Assembly (NCBI GenBank): GCA_003049465.1
Contig: PYSS01000137.1
Span: 1-64,000 of the forward strand
Direction: 5' to 3'
Origin: Magnaporthiopsis rhizophila
Taxonomy: Eukaryota > Ascomycota > Sordariomycetes > Magnaporthales > Magnaporthaceae
Length of the DNA stretch: 64,000 nucleotides
Shown here: positions 24,018-34,756 of the stretch, in pieces
Layout of the letters: every line of letters begins with the position of its first letter
Numbering within the stretch: position 1 is the first letter of the stretch
The notes under the pieces: generated by a model
The model's database searches: none
Seen by the model: the letters and a program-made list of their open reading frames with translations, nothing else
What the model was told of the DNA's origin: nothing
Position numbers and translations under genes: made by a program

Positions 24018-25215
24018 GGTGGGACGAATCGGCCTCGAGTTGGGCCCAGCAAGGCTACAAGAGGGTAAAAAGCATGCAACTAATCCTATAAAGGGTGCTG
24101 GTGAAGAGGTGTGGGAAAGGCGAAGGAAAGAAAGAAGGGACAAGTATCTGAGCGATCTCCACTGGGGTCGGTGCGCGGAGGTCTCTCTCCTTTTCCCTTT
24201 TGTTTTTGTTATTCTTCTCCCAGCCCAGACTGTGTAGTTGGACTACGTGCGCAGGGTGAAGGCAGACCCGGCTGCTTCGGAGATGTGAGATGCCAGTCGA
24301 TTCTGAAAGCGATTAGAGAGGAAGAATACCAAAGGTGGGAGCCGATTGTGGAGGGCGGCTGGTTGTTATTTGAGGGTGGGCGGTTACGTCGGCTGGCGAG
24401 GCTGGAATGTTTACGTCCAGCAGTGAGCGCCTGTGGCAGACGCGACCGAAGGCCGGCGGAGGGGAGCGTGCGATGGCGCGGAGTGTGTGGGTGGTGCTGC
24501 AGCTAGCACGGCAGGCCGCGTGCTTGCCGTCTGGTGCTGTGCGTGTGCGTCAAGCCCGGACGGGAATGGCTGGTTGTGGTGGACCCGGCGGGCTTGTTAT
24601 GGGTGGGGGACGCCTGTGATTCGATGCGTGCGGGCTGGCATTGGGGAGCGTCTGGGTCTGGCGAGGAAATTATTACTGGAACCAAACAAGACGCCGTGTA
24701 AACAAGCGGGGATGCCAAATTCAAGGTAAGCCCCAGGAATGGACGGCAAAGGAGCCGGATATTATTACGCTTTATGCTATTTGCGCCGTCCAAACCGAAT
24801 ACAAGCCACTCCGTCAACGAAAGGATGGATAGATCGAGGTCGGTCGCAGGACTTGTGGGAAGCACAACGAACTGAAAATGAAGAGTCCCAGAAGAATCGG
24901 CTGCAACATCCAAGCATTCAAAAGTCAACAAACCCGAGACGCAAGAGCACTGCTCCCCAGCCAGGCGAGCCGAGGTGGAGACGTACTGTGGACCTATGGG
25001 CCTCCAAGGATCACCATCCATTGGCAATTGGCAGGGGCAGAGAGCGCCCTCATACGCAACAATGACAGGTGCCGAAACAGGCGGCCGGAATAGTGACAGT
25101 TTGACCGAACCACCGACCAGAGGTCCATGATAAACAATGTCTAAAACAGATCAAATAATTCATGAGATATTCCTTTGAAAATTTACACATGTAATTTTGA
25201 CCAAGGAAAAACAAC
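24018..25215. other. apsA upstream region, no other gene seen
   Basis: 5' flank of apsA, followed by sequence without motif-bearing ORFs. Confidence 0.5.
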
Positions 25216-25221
25216 TTCCTT

Positions 25222-25412
25222 GCGCCAAAAAGCAGCCCTGAGATGGAAGGTTGAGTGGGAGAAATAGACGGGGAGCCGATAAAAGATGGTCTGGAGACAG
25301 CTTCACCTTAAGCCCAACCTAGTGGTTAAAGGTGAAGCCGTCTCCAGACCATCTTTTATAGGTCCCCCGTCTAATTCTCCCACTAAACCTTCTCAGGGTC
25401 GCTTTTTGTCGC
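25222..25412. mobile_element. Palindromic (MITE-like) element
   Basis: Two arms of about 87-90 bp (25222-25311 and 25326-25412) are imperfect reverse complements separated by a 14-bp loop. Shared landmarks are GATGGTCTGGAGAC near the loop and CCCTGAGA…AAGGTT near the ends. A further copy of one arm lies at 38334-38388. No coding capacity. It may be a MITE or a foldback derivative of a larger element. No target-site duplication is established. Confidence 0.75.
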
Positions 25413-25830
25413 CTGCTGCAGCAAGGCCGATGCATCCCTCCGAGTGCCCAGCCCTCTCCCGTCGTCATTCTTCACACAGACATGGATATGGCTTGACGGC
25501 ATTTGAACATCCTAAGCAATGGTGCCATCTGTGATGACCTGAAATACCAGGATCTTTGCAGAACACCATCCAATAGGGCTGGACCCAGGCAGGCTCTGGG
25601 ATATCGTCAATGCGATTTATGCGGGCATCTATAGAAACTTGTGTTATTTGCGTAAGCTGCTGTGGGCGGGACTGAGCAACGCTGACCATCATTCTACTTT
25701 TGCTGCGTCTCCTATAAAGACAAATCCTAGCAGCTCACGAACTGCCCTTGGCCGGTCCGATCAGCACGTCGGCGCGACCATGCAATGAGAAAAAATAACG
25801 TGCTGCCGGGTAGTGCCATTTAGCAATCCA
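25413..25830. other. Nothing recognised
   Basis: Sequence between the palindrome and the LINE relic; no gene or repeat motif was identified. Confidence 0.4.
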
Positions 25831-26037
25831 TCAATGATCTCGACGCCTGTAACAACACCGAGGACGATAGAGTATAACCAGAAAGACTTGCTCTAGGCTA
25901 ATACCCAGGGAGCTGCCTGCATTAGGAATACGTGTGCCCAAAACCTCGCGACCAGCACTTGTTGGGGTATATAATAGCTCCATTTTGCCCGGGTCCAATT
26001 GCAGCCCTGCTTTGCAAAGGTCGAGCGCGAGCGCCAC
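25831..26037 (-). mobile_element. LINE-type reverse transcriptase relic
   Basis: The minus strand encodes ~68 residues reading LALDLCKAGLQLDPGKMELL…, which resembles the RT thumb/palm region of Tad-like non-LTR retrotransposons (short helix, then LQxDPxKxEL). The first ~63 bp (25970-26033) recur as an exact inverted copy at about 37623-37685. The remainder of the element is missing. The family assignment rests on a short motif. Confidence 0.5.
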
Positions 26038-26307
26038 CGACTATTTCCCGACGAGTTTGGCTGGTAGGGCAGGATGACTAAGAATCAAATGAGCTGGCTC
26101 CCGACCTGGGACGCCTTGTACAACAACACGGATCCTGATGTTGGTTCGGAAAAGGGGTTTATTTGAAACCCGTGAGCAGATGGATGGCAGGGAATAGGGA
26201 TGGGTATCTTTAGGAGGTAAATACCGGGAGGACAAAAATGGGGACAAAGAGGGAGCAAGAAGCGCTTTCGTGACAAATTCTTACACATTATGCGACACAC
26301 ACGCGTA

Positions 26308-26311
<4 letters not shown>

Positions 26312-26390
<79 letters not shown>
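26312..26390. repeat. (CA)n microsatellite
   Basis: About 79 bp of uninterrupted CA dinucleotides, bordered by degenerate CACG units. A likely polymorphic marker. Confidence 0.95.
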
Positions 26391-26394
<4 letters not shown>

Positions 26395-26399
26395 GCACC

Positions 26400-28711
26400 A
26401 AGCAACTTACACTACTGGACGCCTCCGACCATCTAGTCTCGATCCAGAACGACGACGACTCGGGGCCACCAGAAAAAGAAGCCCTGGGCTGGTCTTCCAT
26501 GGCCAGCGACCTCGAGCATCGAGGCCCGGAACAGGAGAGCCCCTGGAGATTTTCATCTTACACCAAGCGGCGGCGATGATGCTGAGGCCCTCCCGCCACG
26601 CGTTTTCCCGCCTTCTGCGACAAGGCGTTAGGTGCGGCGCCAGGCCCGGAGCGCTCACCCGTCCTCGGTTTGGCAAAAGTGTGATGTAGAGCTGATCGGC
26701 ATCAGCAAGGAGCGATTCGGGCATGGCGGAAACGAGTTCTCGATTCAAATGGCAGTTCCGACTCCAACCAAGAGCTTGTACCGACAGAGTCGTCCTTTTA
26801 TATCTCGTCTCGGCCGAGAGTCCACCGTCTTGTCAAGGTTGCAGAAGCAGGCATTATTAGAATGGAGCATTGAACGGTATGGTTCTCGCTAGCAGGCAGG
26901 CAGCAGGAAAGGAGCTTATAAATACCGCAAACGGAGGCCGTATTACCCGAGATTGCCGCCGACCAAGTGCGTGACCGTCACAGTACAACACCTGGGGTGC
27001 CTGGAAAAGAAAGAAGCCGTTTGTTGCGCAAAGAGGGAAGAAGGGAAAGGGTTTCCCCATCTGGCGGCGGGAGGCCGTATATATACATCTGTGGGGGAGA
27101 GAGGAGCCGGGGTTGCTCCGTGACGGTAACATAACCCGTTCGCCATATTTTCAACCGCCGCGGTATGTGCCACTTGGTAAGCCATATATATAAATGCCGG
27201 GGAGGAGCTCGAGGCTTTCGACAGCGCCGTCGAAACCGCTCTCGGCACGGTAGCTGCAACACACGTTTCGGTGAGCGAACTGCCACACTTCCGACTGGTT
27301 TTGGGTTGTTCTTCGTTGCCGTCTGGGTGCTTGAGCTCCTAGCCCAGCTTGGTGGCCCAGTTGGCGAGGGGCATATAGTTGGTGGGTGTGGTGTACGCCC
27401 GGACGGCTCTTGCGGAATCAGCCCGCGGCGTGGTCGGCGAGCTGTGGGCGTGGATTCTGGGAGGTGGGACGAACGGGCCGAGGGCAGCGATGATGGCGTT
27501 GGGGTGTCGGCATCGGCGTCGGCAGGCGGGATTTAGATGATCTCGCCGGGTCGCTTGCGCCTGCACGACGCCGGACACGCAAAAGACCACTGCTACAAAA
27601 ACTCGAGGCCACCGGACGCTGCGAGGGATTTTAATAGCCCCTTGCTGGCTCGTCGGCGCGGGGTTCGACGACAAAGGTTGGCTATACCTTCCGGGCCAAC
27701 AGACTGATAACAGGAGGGAGATATCGGACTCGGCGGTTCGGCAGCCCGTATACCCATGGCCATGAGAAGGAAGGCGTGCTGGAAATAGCGTTGGCGTGTG
27801 GGAACTGCCTCGTCGGCGATTCGCCCTTGGCTGGTCCAGAGCTGGCCGTGCCCAGCCAAGGCTGGCGGACGAAGTGGCGCGCGGGGTTGCACCGGATCAA
27901 GCCTCTTGTGCCGGCAGTCTAACCGCCGCTGCAGCCGGTCCCCTCCCTTCGCTGGTTGCTGCGCCGCGTTTGGCCCCTTGGGTGTATATACTACATGTAT
28001 GTAAATTGACGATGATGGGAAACAGGGTGCCTCCATGCCCATAAAATAAGTGACAACACCAGGGTGGCTGCAAGAGGATTCGTGCCGCTGCAGCTCGCCG
28101 TCCTCCACTCTACCGGCTCCTGGCAGGTCGACCGCGCGTGGTTCTGCGCCGCGGCTTCCTGCCGCCGCCGTCGTTCCCCCTCCCTTCTCTGGCTGCTGCC
28201 CTGCATCTCGCCCCGTTTTCCACTCGGCCGACTTTTGGTGGGCCGAAGGGTCAGTGATGCCGCGCGGCTGACATGCCGGAAACTCGCACTCGGGTCGGAA
28301 CTGCAGCCACGTAACCACGGAGTACAAAGTTGCCCAACATCTCGAATGCCAACAGCAGGCTGGCTGCGTGCCGCAAGGTTCAAATACAGTTCTTGGTCGA
28401 CCAACATCTCGACCTAAGTGCTACAAGTCGGCCTCAGCCATCACGCAAGGCAGCCATGGGAGAGGGCGTCTGCCAGATGCGCCTGAAGCCTGGAGGAGGC
28501 GCCTGCCAGAAGCAGACGGGTTGCAGGGGCACAGCGTGTGGCACCGCCGCTCGGCTCGCGGCAACTTTCCCGAGTGACGAACAACGCCCAGTGCCAACTC
28601 GGGCTAATCGCCTGCCCCTGCTTCGACCCGTTGCGTGTTGGCCACCGTCGATGCCCAAGAGCAATACCCAGGGCTAATCCACCCGAAACTAAAATTCGGT
28701 GCGTATACGGT
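26400..28711. other. Intergenic, no supported gene
   Basis: Several short TATA-like ATATATA strings (27080, 27186) and open frames without motifs. A minus-strand frame ending at 27339 contains one hydrophobic stretch but has no ATG, so it is not called. Confidence 0.45.
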
Positions 28712-28879
28712 AGATCCGGCAGAATACCTTGGTTTAATTGCCACACGGAGCCGCCACCATCCAACAAACATTAGCCAAACAATGTTCCTCCATATTCTTA
28801 GGCCATCTATTGCCACGTCTCAGGTATATAATGTAATGGCGGGCAATAGGTGGTGGGTGGGGAGGCGGTGAAGTCGTTA
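28712..28879 (-). repeat. 3' flank homologous to that of the second ankyrin gene
   Basis: This segment aligns with 42150-42316 over its whole length, including an identical ATTGCCACACGG, ATTCTTAGGCC and TAGGTGGTGGGT. The stop codons of the two ankyrin genes (TAA at 28877-28879 and 42314-42316) fall at the same alignment column. See findings. Confidence 0.85.
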
Positions 28880-31800
28880 TTGGAAAAGTGATACAACGTC
28901 CATATGCCCCTCGTCCGCGGCCCGATACAGCGGCATCCACCCGTCGCTATCTTTCGCCTCCTTTTCGGCGCCTGCCTCGAGAAGCAGCCTCGCGATGGCC
29001 TCGTGCCCCCTGTGCACGGCCCGATACAGCGGCGTGCACCCGTCGATATCTTTCGCCTCCTTTTCGGCGCCCATTTCGAGAAGCAGCCTTATAACGGCCT
29101 CGGGCCCTATAGCCGCGGACCAATACGGCGGTATGCGCCCCCTGTGCGCGGCCCGATGCAGCGGCGTGCCCCCGTAATTATCCCTTGCCTCCTTTTCGGC
29201 GCCCGCCTCGAGAAGCAGCCTTGCAACGGCCTTATGCCCCTTGACTGCGGCCAGATGCAGCGGCGTGCACCCGTCGTTATTTTTCGCCTCCTTTTCGGCG
29301 CCCATTTCGAAAAGCAGCCTTGCAGAGGCCTCGTGCCCCATATCCGCGGCCAAATGCAGCGGCGTGCACCCATTATTATCTTTCGCCTCCTTTTTGGCAC
29401 CCGCCTCGAAAAGCAGCCTCGCAACGGCCTCGGACCCTCTGCCCGCGGCCAAATGCAGCGGCGTACGCCCGTTATTATTTTTCGCCTCCATTTCGGCGCC
29501 CTCTTTGAGAAGCAGCCTCGCAACGGCCTCATGCCCTATATCCGCGGCCCAATACAGCGGCGTGCACCCGTTGATATCCCTCGCCTCCTTTTCGGCGCCC
29601 GCTTTGAGAAGCAGCCTTGCGACGGCCTTGTGCCCCATATTTGCGGCCTGATGCAGCGGCGTGTTCCTGTTGCTATCTCTCGCATCCTTTTCGGCGCCCG
29701 CTTCGAGAAGCAGTTTTGCGATGGCCTTGTGCCCCTCGCTCGCAGCCGAATGCAACGGCGTCCACTCTAAAGACTTAATCTTTGCCTCCTTTTCGGCGCC
29801 CGCTTCGAGAAGCAGCCTCGCAACGGCCTCGTGCCCCTGATGCGCGGCCCAATGCAGCGGCGTCAACCCGAAAGGCTTATCCCTCGCCTCCTTTTCGGCG
29901 CCCGCTTCGAGAAGCAGCCCTGCGACGGCCTCGTGCCCCTGATACGCGGCCCAATGCAGCGGCGTTCGGCCAAGGCTATCTTTCACGTTCACATCTACAG
30001 TAATTTGATTTGCCCTTTGCAAAATGGCCGTTAGCAGCCCGATAAGCCCATGCCTCGATACAACGTGCACCAGGCTAGTCCGTTCCCGTGGGCAGTCCTT
30101 AGAATAAGGATTTATTTCCCGGTAAACGCGCACCCATACCTCTACGAGAGCGTTTGATGGCCAAGCAAACAACGCCAGAAGATCCTTTTGAAGGACGCTT
30201 CCAGCATCGCACTGCTCTGCATGCGCCACCCACGAGGTTGTAGCGTAACGCAAAAAGGGAAAGTCGTTGTCCCGGTGGCTTGTTGACCGACCGATCTCCT
30301 CCATCGTCAGGTAGCGTATGCAGATTGTGGATAGACGATGGTGTGCGCTGCTTAGTGTTGAGCTGCTGTCCAAATCTGACAGACCATTTTCGAGGAAGAA
30401 GTCCTTGACGGACTGGTGGATGAACTGGACAACTGGCGCATCCGATGACGGCACGATCTCGGCAAGCCCGCAGCTGAGGACCTTGATTCTTCTGTCGACC
30501 CTGTCGTCGGCGATGAATTTATTCGAACCCCGGCGTTCGCGGAGTGACTTGTAAGCACCGTCAGGATCAACTACCATGGCCCATGGTAACTCGGCCACTG
30601 TCAAGGGACGCGTGGCAAAGCAGATCCATTGGATCAGCTTAAGGGAATCCGGTTTCATCTTTGGGAGGAGTGAACGGTATAGCTCATCGAGATCCGAAGG
30701 GATGGATTGGATCGCCTCCTTAATCGCACCCAATCCTTCACCCTCGCGGTCAAGGTCCAAAACTCGCTTCACCACGAGACGTGCCCATAGGAAAACGCCA
30801 TTGGAACAATCCGCTATAAGATCAGGAATGGTCGGCTGCTGCCCCTGCGTTTCGAGCTCGCGGAGTTCGTGGCGTATGTAGACCAAAGTATCCTTCTTAT
30901 TCCCATTTGCGGGGTTAATCTCGTCCAGGCCATCCTGAGATAAGATCGGATACTGGCGACAGGCGAAGCAGATGTGGAACCGCCGCGAGCCAGGGATGTC
31001 GACATGGAGCAAAGACTTGAATTGCTCGATCAGGTTTTTGGCGTGCTCTTCACCAATCTCGTCCAATGCGTCGACGTAGATCAAGACGCGGTGTGATGGT
31101 AGGATCTTTTGCAAGGCCGATTCGAAGAAGGAACGCAGCTCTTCCTGATGCCACGTCCATGCCTCGCCATGCGCGCCGCGATCCGCCGTCCGCTCTTCGT
31201 AAGTTTGGGCCAGGGTGGCTAGCGCTTCGGGGACGAGCTTAAGGAAATGGAACAGCAGCGACCTCCAGAAGCCGAGGGGGGTGGTTTGCAGTTCGTGGCC
31301 GCGGCCGTGGAAAAAGAAGCTGAAAACAACGTTTGGATCGTCGACGCCGAGGAGACTTTTGGCATTGTTGAAGGCGAACTTCATCAGTGTCGACTTTCCT
31401 GAGCCCGGCTTGCCCCTGATCCATAGAATGGACCGGTCGGAAGCAGCCCAGTGCTTGTATGTGTTGTTCTCAAGTAGCCAGCGGCACGTCCCACTCAGGG
31501 CAGAGTCAATCTCGTTGAGACGGTCCGTCATTTGTGAGAAACTGAGGGACCGTAAACAAGCCTCCCAGGCTTCCTCTAAGTAAAACAATAAAACGCCTTA
31601 GCAGATGATCCCGTGACAGCGACGCAGTTTGCTAGTACCTACTATTGACAAGTACACCCGATCTTTTCTTCTCTGCCTCTTCAGCATAATCTTTGAGTTT
31701 CCCCGACACCTGTTCATACCCATCATCATTGGGGCCATTAAACTTGTTCAACATGTTGTGCCTAACTTCCAGTCCTATACTCTCTACGCCTCGGACTTTG

Positions 31801-33034
31801 AGACAGGCAGACCATGGTTCGACAACCTTTACGCACGCCAGGGATCATAGGGCGAGTCGTTAGTTTAGTGCGGCGTACATGGCAAAGAAGACACAGATCA
31901 GAGAGGAGCATACCAGCGCTTTGCCCTTGGGATCAAGCTTGTCCTTGAGCGTGCTCTCCGGGAGCCCTCGCAGGTGTGCTTTATTGGCCGTGGGATACTT
32001 CTCCCAGAAGCAGACTATCTTGAACGTGAAGCGGGGCCCGCCGATGCAGTCGGTGAAATCACGAACCAACCGGTCCAGTTCGCCGCCCTGGCCGAGGTAT
32101 CGAACGAGCTCATCTCTGCCTCTCTCTCTTGCGTTCTGTATCCGTGCTTGAAAGGCGACGACGGACTCCAGGCTGGTACCGCTAAACGGAGTGCCTAGGA
32201 ACGCAACGGCGATGGTGGAGTCGAGGATCAGGCCAAAAGTATTGTGGCTGGGACCGCGTTCGTTGGCGGCTTGCAGTAGTGCCTTGCGATTGGTGCCGAT
32301 GTTTGTGGTTAGCACACGGAGATGGATATAAATCCGAGACGGACCACAAGGGAAGGTGGGGGTCGACGGAGTGGCAAACACCTTGATGAGCAGTAAGCCG
32401 CCGAAACAGGAGGCGACGAAGATGAGCGGGCATTCGACCCTGCCCTGTGAAGCTGTTAGTATAGACCGCACCTTATATGGAAAACATTCCGAGGTGGGAA
32501 GCATACCGAGTCCTTCCGGTTCCGCGAGAGTCGATGGAGAAGGTTTTCGGCATCGAGATGGAAATAGCCTGCAGGAACATCTTGGCTGATATTTGCGTTC
32601 CAGTCGTACGTTAGGATGCGGGCATAGGGTATTTTCGCAGGCAGCATATCCCTATCCTTTAACCAGTTGACGCAGCCGGACTTGGTGTCCTTCCCGTTCT
32701 TGAAAGCGAGCCACGTTGTGTCCGCCTGAGTATTCAACCCGTGGATGGCGACAATACTGCAGGCGTTAGCAGCCCCATCGATGACATCCGACGGTGGTGT
32801 AACTTACTCGACAGTCAGTTTTTCCGTCGAATCACCGCCGTGAATGCCCTCCACGTCTGGGTAGACTTGGGTCAACCCTGCTCCTCGACGTGGAGTGGGC
32901 GGTGGCACCTCCTTGGGTTTAGACGAGAGGTCCTCCTTGGAGTCCGCGGAGTGGCGCCGAGTGAGCCAATAGAAAGATAGTGCTATAACCACTATAGCCA
33001 CTATAGTGGGAAAGAAATAGAGAGGATTCCCCAT
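28877..33034 (-). CDS. NLR-type receptor: SesB-like hydrolase, NACHT, ankyrin repeats
   Basis: Six exons (33034-32808, 32756-32507, 32444-32382, 32282-31914, 31826-31643, 31575-28877), all joined in phase through 51-99 bp introns, give 1,263 residues. An N-terminal membrane anchor lies at about 7-24. A Pro-rich linker is followed by a SesB-like alpha/beta-hydrolase (about 77-345: VDIVAIHGL, NWLKDRDMLP, ARILTYDWNANI, FLGTPFSG, HNMLNKFNGPNDDGYEQVS). The NACHT has a P-loop GKPGSGKST (419-427), Walker B VDALDE (532-537) and winged-helix-like RPLTVAELPWAM. Eleven 33-residue ankyrin repeats occupy about 890-1263. Such proteins act as intracellular immune or incompatibility receptors in fungi. Odd points: the hydrolase nucleophile elbow reads VASCFGG, placing Cys172 where relatives have Ser; and repeat 9 is fused or shortened (HRGRIPPYWSAAIG). 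A TTTATATT element lies 75 bp upstream of the ATG. Confidence 0.9.
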
Positions 33035-33073
33035 CTCTCCGGTTGCTGCGTTACAGCAGGTAGTTATTGCGGC

Positions 33074-33315
33074 TCTTAGGATCGAGGAATTTCGCTGCGT
33101 TGATGGAATATAAAGTTGGGCAGAGCCGCAAGCACGGAAGAAAAGGGAAACAAAGAAACAGTGAAATTATCTGGAAAGGGGGAGGGAGTCGACCCCTTTT
33201 CCTTCCTGTGTGAGGCGGCGGCCCTGTCGGGCGACCCGAAGGCAGGCTGGCACTCGCAACGCCGAAGAGGTGCATGTTCGCCCCTCACCTTCTGTTTTGA
33301 GACCAGCGACGAAGG
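33074..33315. promoter_or_regulatory. NLR upstream region abutting the truncated transporter
   Basis: This short interval carries the NLR promoter (TTTATATT on the minus strand, about 33105-33113) and ends at the point where the transporter reading frame loses family similarity. Confidence 0.4.
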
Positions 33316-33799
33316 GAACACCTATGGCGATCTGGCCGACGAGGAGGACGATAATGTTGGGCGCGAAGAAGGGGATGAAGATAAAAGCCGCAATGAGACT
33401 CAGAGCCGAGAGCATGGTCCGTCTATACCCGAAACGGTCCGCCAGGTGGCCCGCAATCCAGAGGCCAAAGATCTGGCCAATGTAGGAGCCGTTCAACAGG
33501 CCGGTCTGCCACGCGGCCGTCAGCTCGTAGGAGCCGTTGGGCTGCAGGTCGCCAAACTTGCGCTGGAAGGCGGGGAAGGCGTAAAAGTTGCCGATCAGGA
33601 TGATGTCGAAGCCCTCCATGATGATGGCGGTCGACAGGGCGACGGACCAGAAGACGGCCTTGCGGTACAGGCGCAGGGACTGGGTGAAGGACAGCGACTT
33701 TTTCAGCTGCCCGCCCGCCACGGCCTCGTCGGCCGTGCCGATTATGTTTGCAGGCGCTATGGCCTGGGGTGGCAGGTGGACGACTTCTTCGGGACTCAT
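33167..33799 (-). pseudogene. Truncated MFS alpha-glucoside/sugar transporter
   Basis: From the ATG at 33799 the frame encodes the N-terminal cytosolic tail and about the first four transmembrane helices of a fungal alpha-glucoside:H+ symporter. Visible motifs are STAIIMEGFDIILIGNFYAFPAFQRKFG, the loop AGHLADRFGYRRTMLSAL, and LLVGQIAIGVPF. Similarity ends there (about 33315). The frame continues for ~45 basic residues of unrelated sequence to 33167, where a full-length protein would have eight more helices. The missing part is not elsewhere in the window. A TATATAAG element sits 110 bp upstream, so the truncated gene may still be transcribed. The breakpoint lies only ~280 bp from the NLR start, suggesting that a rearrangement placed the NLR here. 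Confidence 0.85.
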
Positions 33800-33906
33800 G
33801 ATGGTGTTTGCCCGTTTGTGGAGGAGAGGTGGGAATGGCCGATATTATCGGATGGTGAGGATGATAGCGAAGATGAGGTTGATGAGAGGACGGCGACGTG
33901 GGACAG

Positions 33907-33917
33907 CTTATATATCC
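33907..33917 (-). promoter_or_regulatory. TATA box of the truncated transporter
   Basis: GGATATATAAG on the minus strand, about 110 bp upstream of the ATG at 33799. Confidence 0.5.
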
Positions 33918-33919
33918 AG

Positions 33920-34592
33920 AACAAGGTGGCCGCCGCGATAACACGGCTGACTGCCTTGCCCCGCGTTGTCCACCATCGCCAAATCACCTTTGAGCGGCCC
34001 TTCAGGATCTGCGCCTCGCTGCAGGCTGTGAAAGCGTGCCGTCCGGCCCACTCTTGGCGGTCCAGTAGCAAAGCTGGCTCCATCAAATTTTTTGCAAACG
34101 CCCGGTGGCTGAGTGGCCGAGCAGAAAAGAGGAATAGCACTAATGTGATGTGCAGTCAGAAATCGGGGGGCCCCCATGTACGCCAGAGGTGGGTGGAAAG
34201 CTCGCGATCTCCCCTCCGTTCCTCTCCTCGGCCAGTCCATCCAGCTTAGAAACCGGCGGCCCTGTACCTCCGACCGATTAGTACGACAAATTCATAAGTC
34301 TCGTGCGGGCAGGCTGCGGCGGAAAGCATATATGCCGGAATATTGTCGAAATGGACAGCGCGGCCAGCCTGGCCATAGATAGGAGGTTGCAATAATGAGA
34401 TTCGTGGAACATTCCGAGGACGGTCGTCCTTGGTAGGCGACCGGGCTCAGCAACGTATATAAGAGGTGCCCGAAGGTCCCATCAAGGGTAAGGCAATACA
34501 ATATAACAGGTAAAATCACTTGATAGAAAATTTCCACCCCGATATCCTTCCGCTAGTTAACTAATCACTGTAGAGGCGCGTTACAGCCAGCA
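33920..34592. other. Intergenic promoter region between transporter remnant and HET gene
   Basis: No supported gene. TATATAAG at 34456-34463 lies ~150 bp upstream of the HET ORF and is the likely TATA element of that gene. Confidence 0.5.
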
Positions 34593-34756
34593 ACATAAAA
34601 CAATGAAAAGGCATGGGGAGTGTTATTCTCCCAAGCTTCTACGGTACCGAGAACTGCCCAAAAGATCCATTCGAACATAAAACAATAAAGAGGCATGGGG
34701 AGTGTTGTTTTCCCAAGCTTCTACAGTACCGAGAACTGCCCGAGAGATCCATTCGA
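34593..34756 (+). repeat. 82-bp tandem duplication over the HET gene start
   Basis: Two adjacent copies (34593-34674 and 34675-34756) differ at only a few positions. Copy 1 has ATG where copy 2 has ATA. Because 82 is not a multiple of three, the two copies are read in different frames by the HET ORF. Confidence 0.9.

Noticed and set aside
27339..27674. Possible secreted protein on the minus strand
   Set aside because: One hydrophobic segment but no ATG, no cleavage site and no recognisable domain.
28904..29770. Plus-strand ORF of 288 codons with regular repeats
   Set aside because: The repeats are the antisense of the ankyrin array; no independent coding evidence.
34095..34130. tRNA-Ser-like A box (GGTGGCTGAGTGGCCGAG)
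   Set aside because: No matching B box or foldable acceptor/T stems downstream.
33116..34249. Plus-strand ORF of 377 codons
   Set aside because: It lies antisense to the transporter remnant and its promoter and has no domain-like content; it is a GC-rich shadow.
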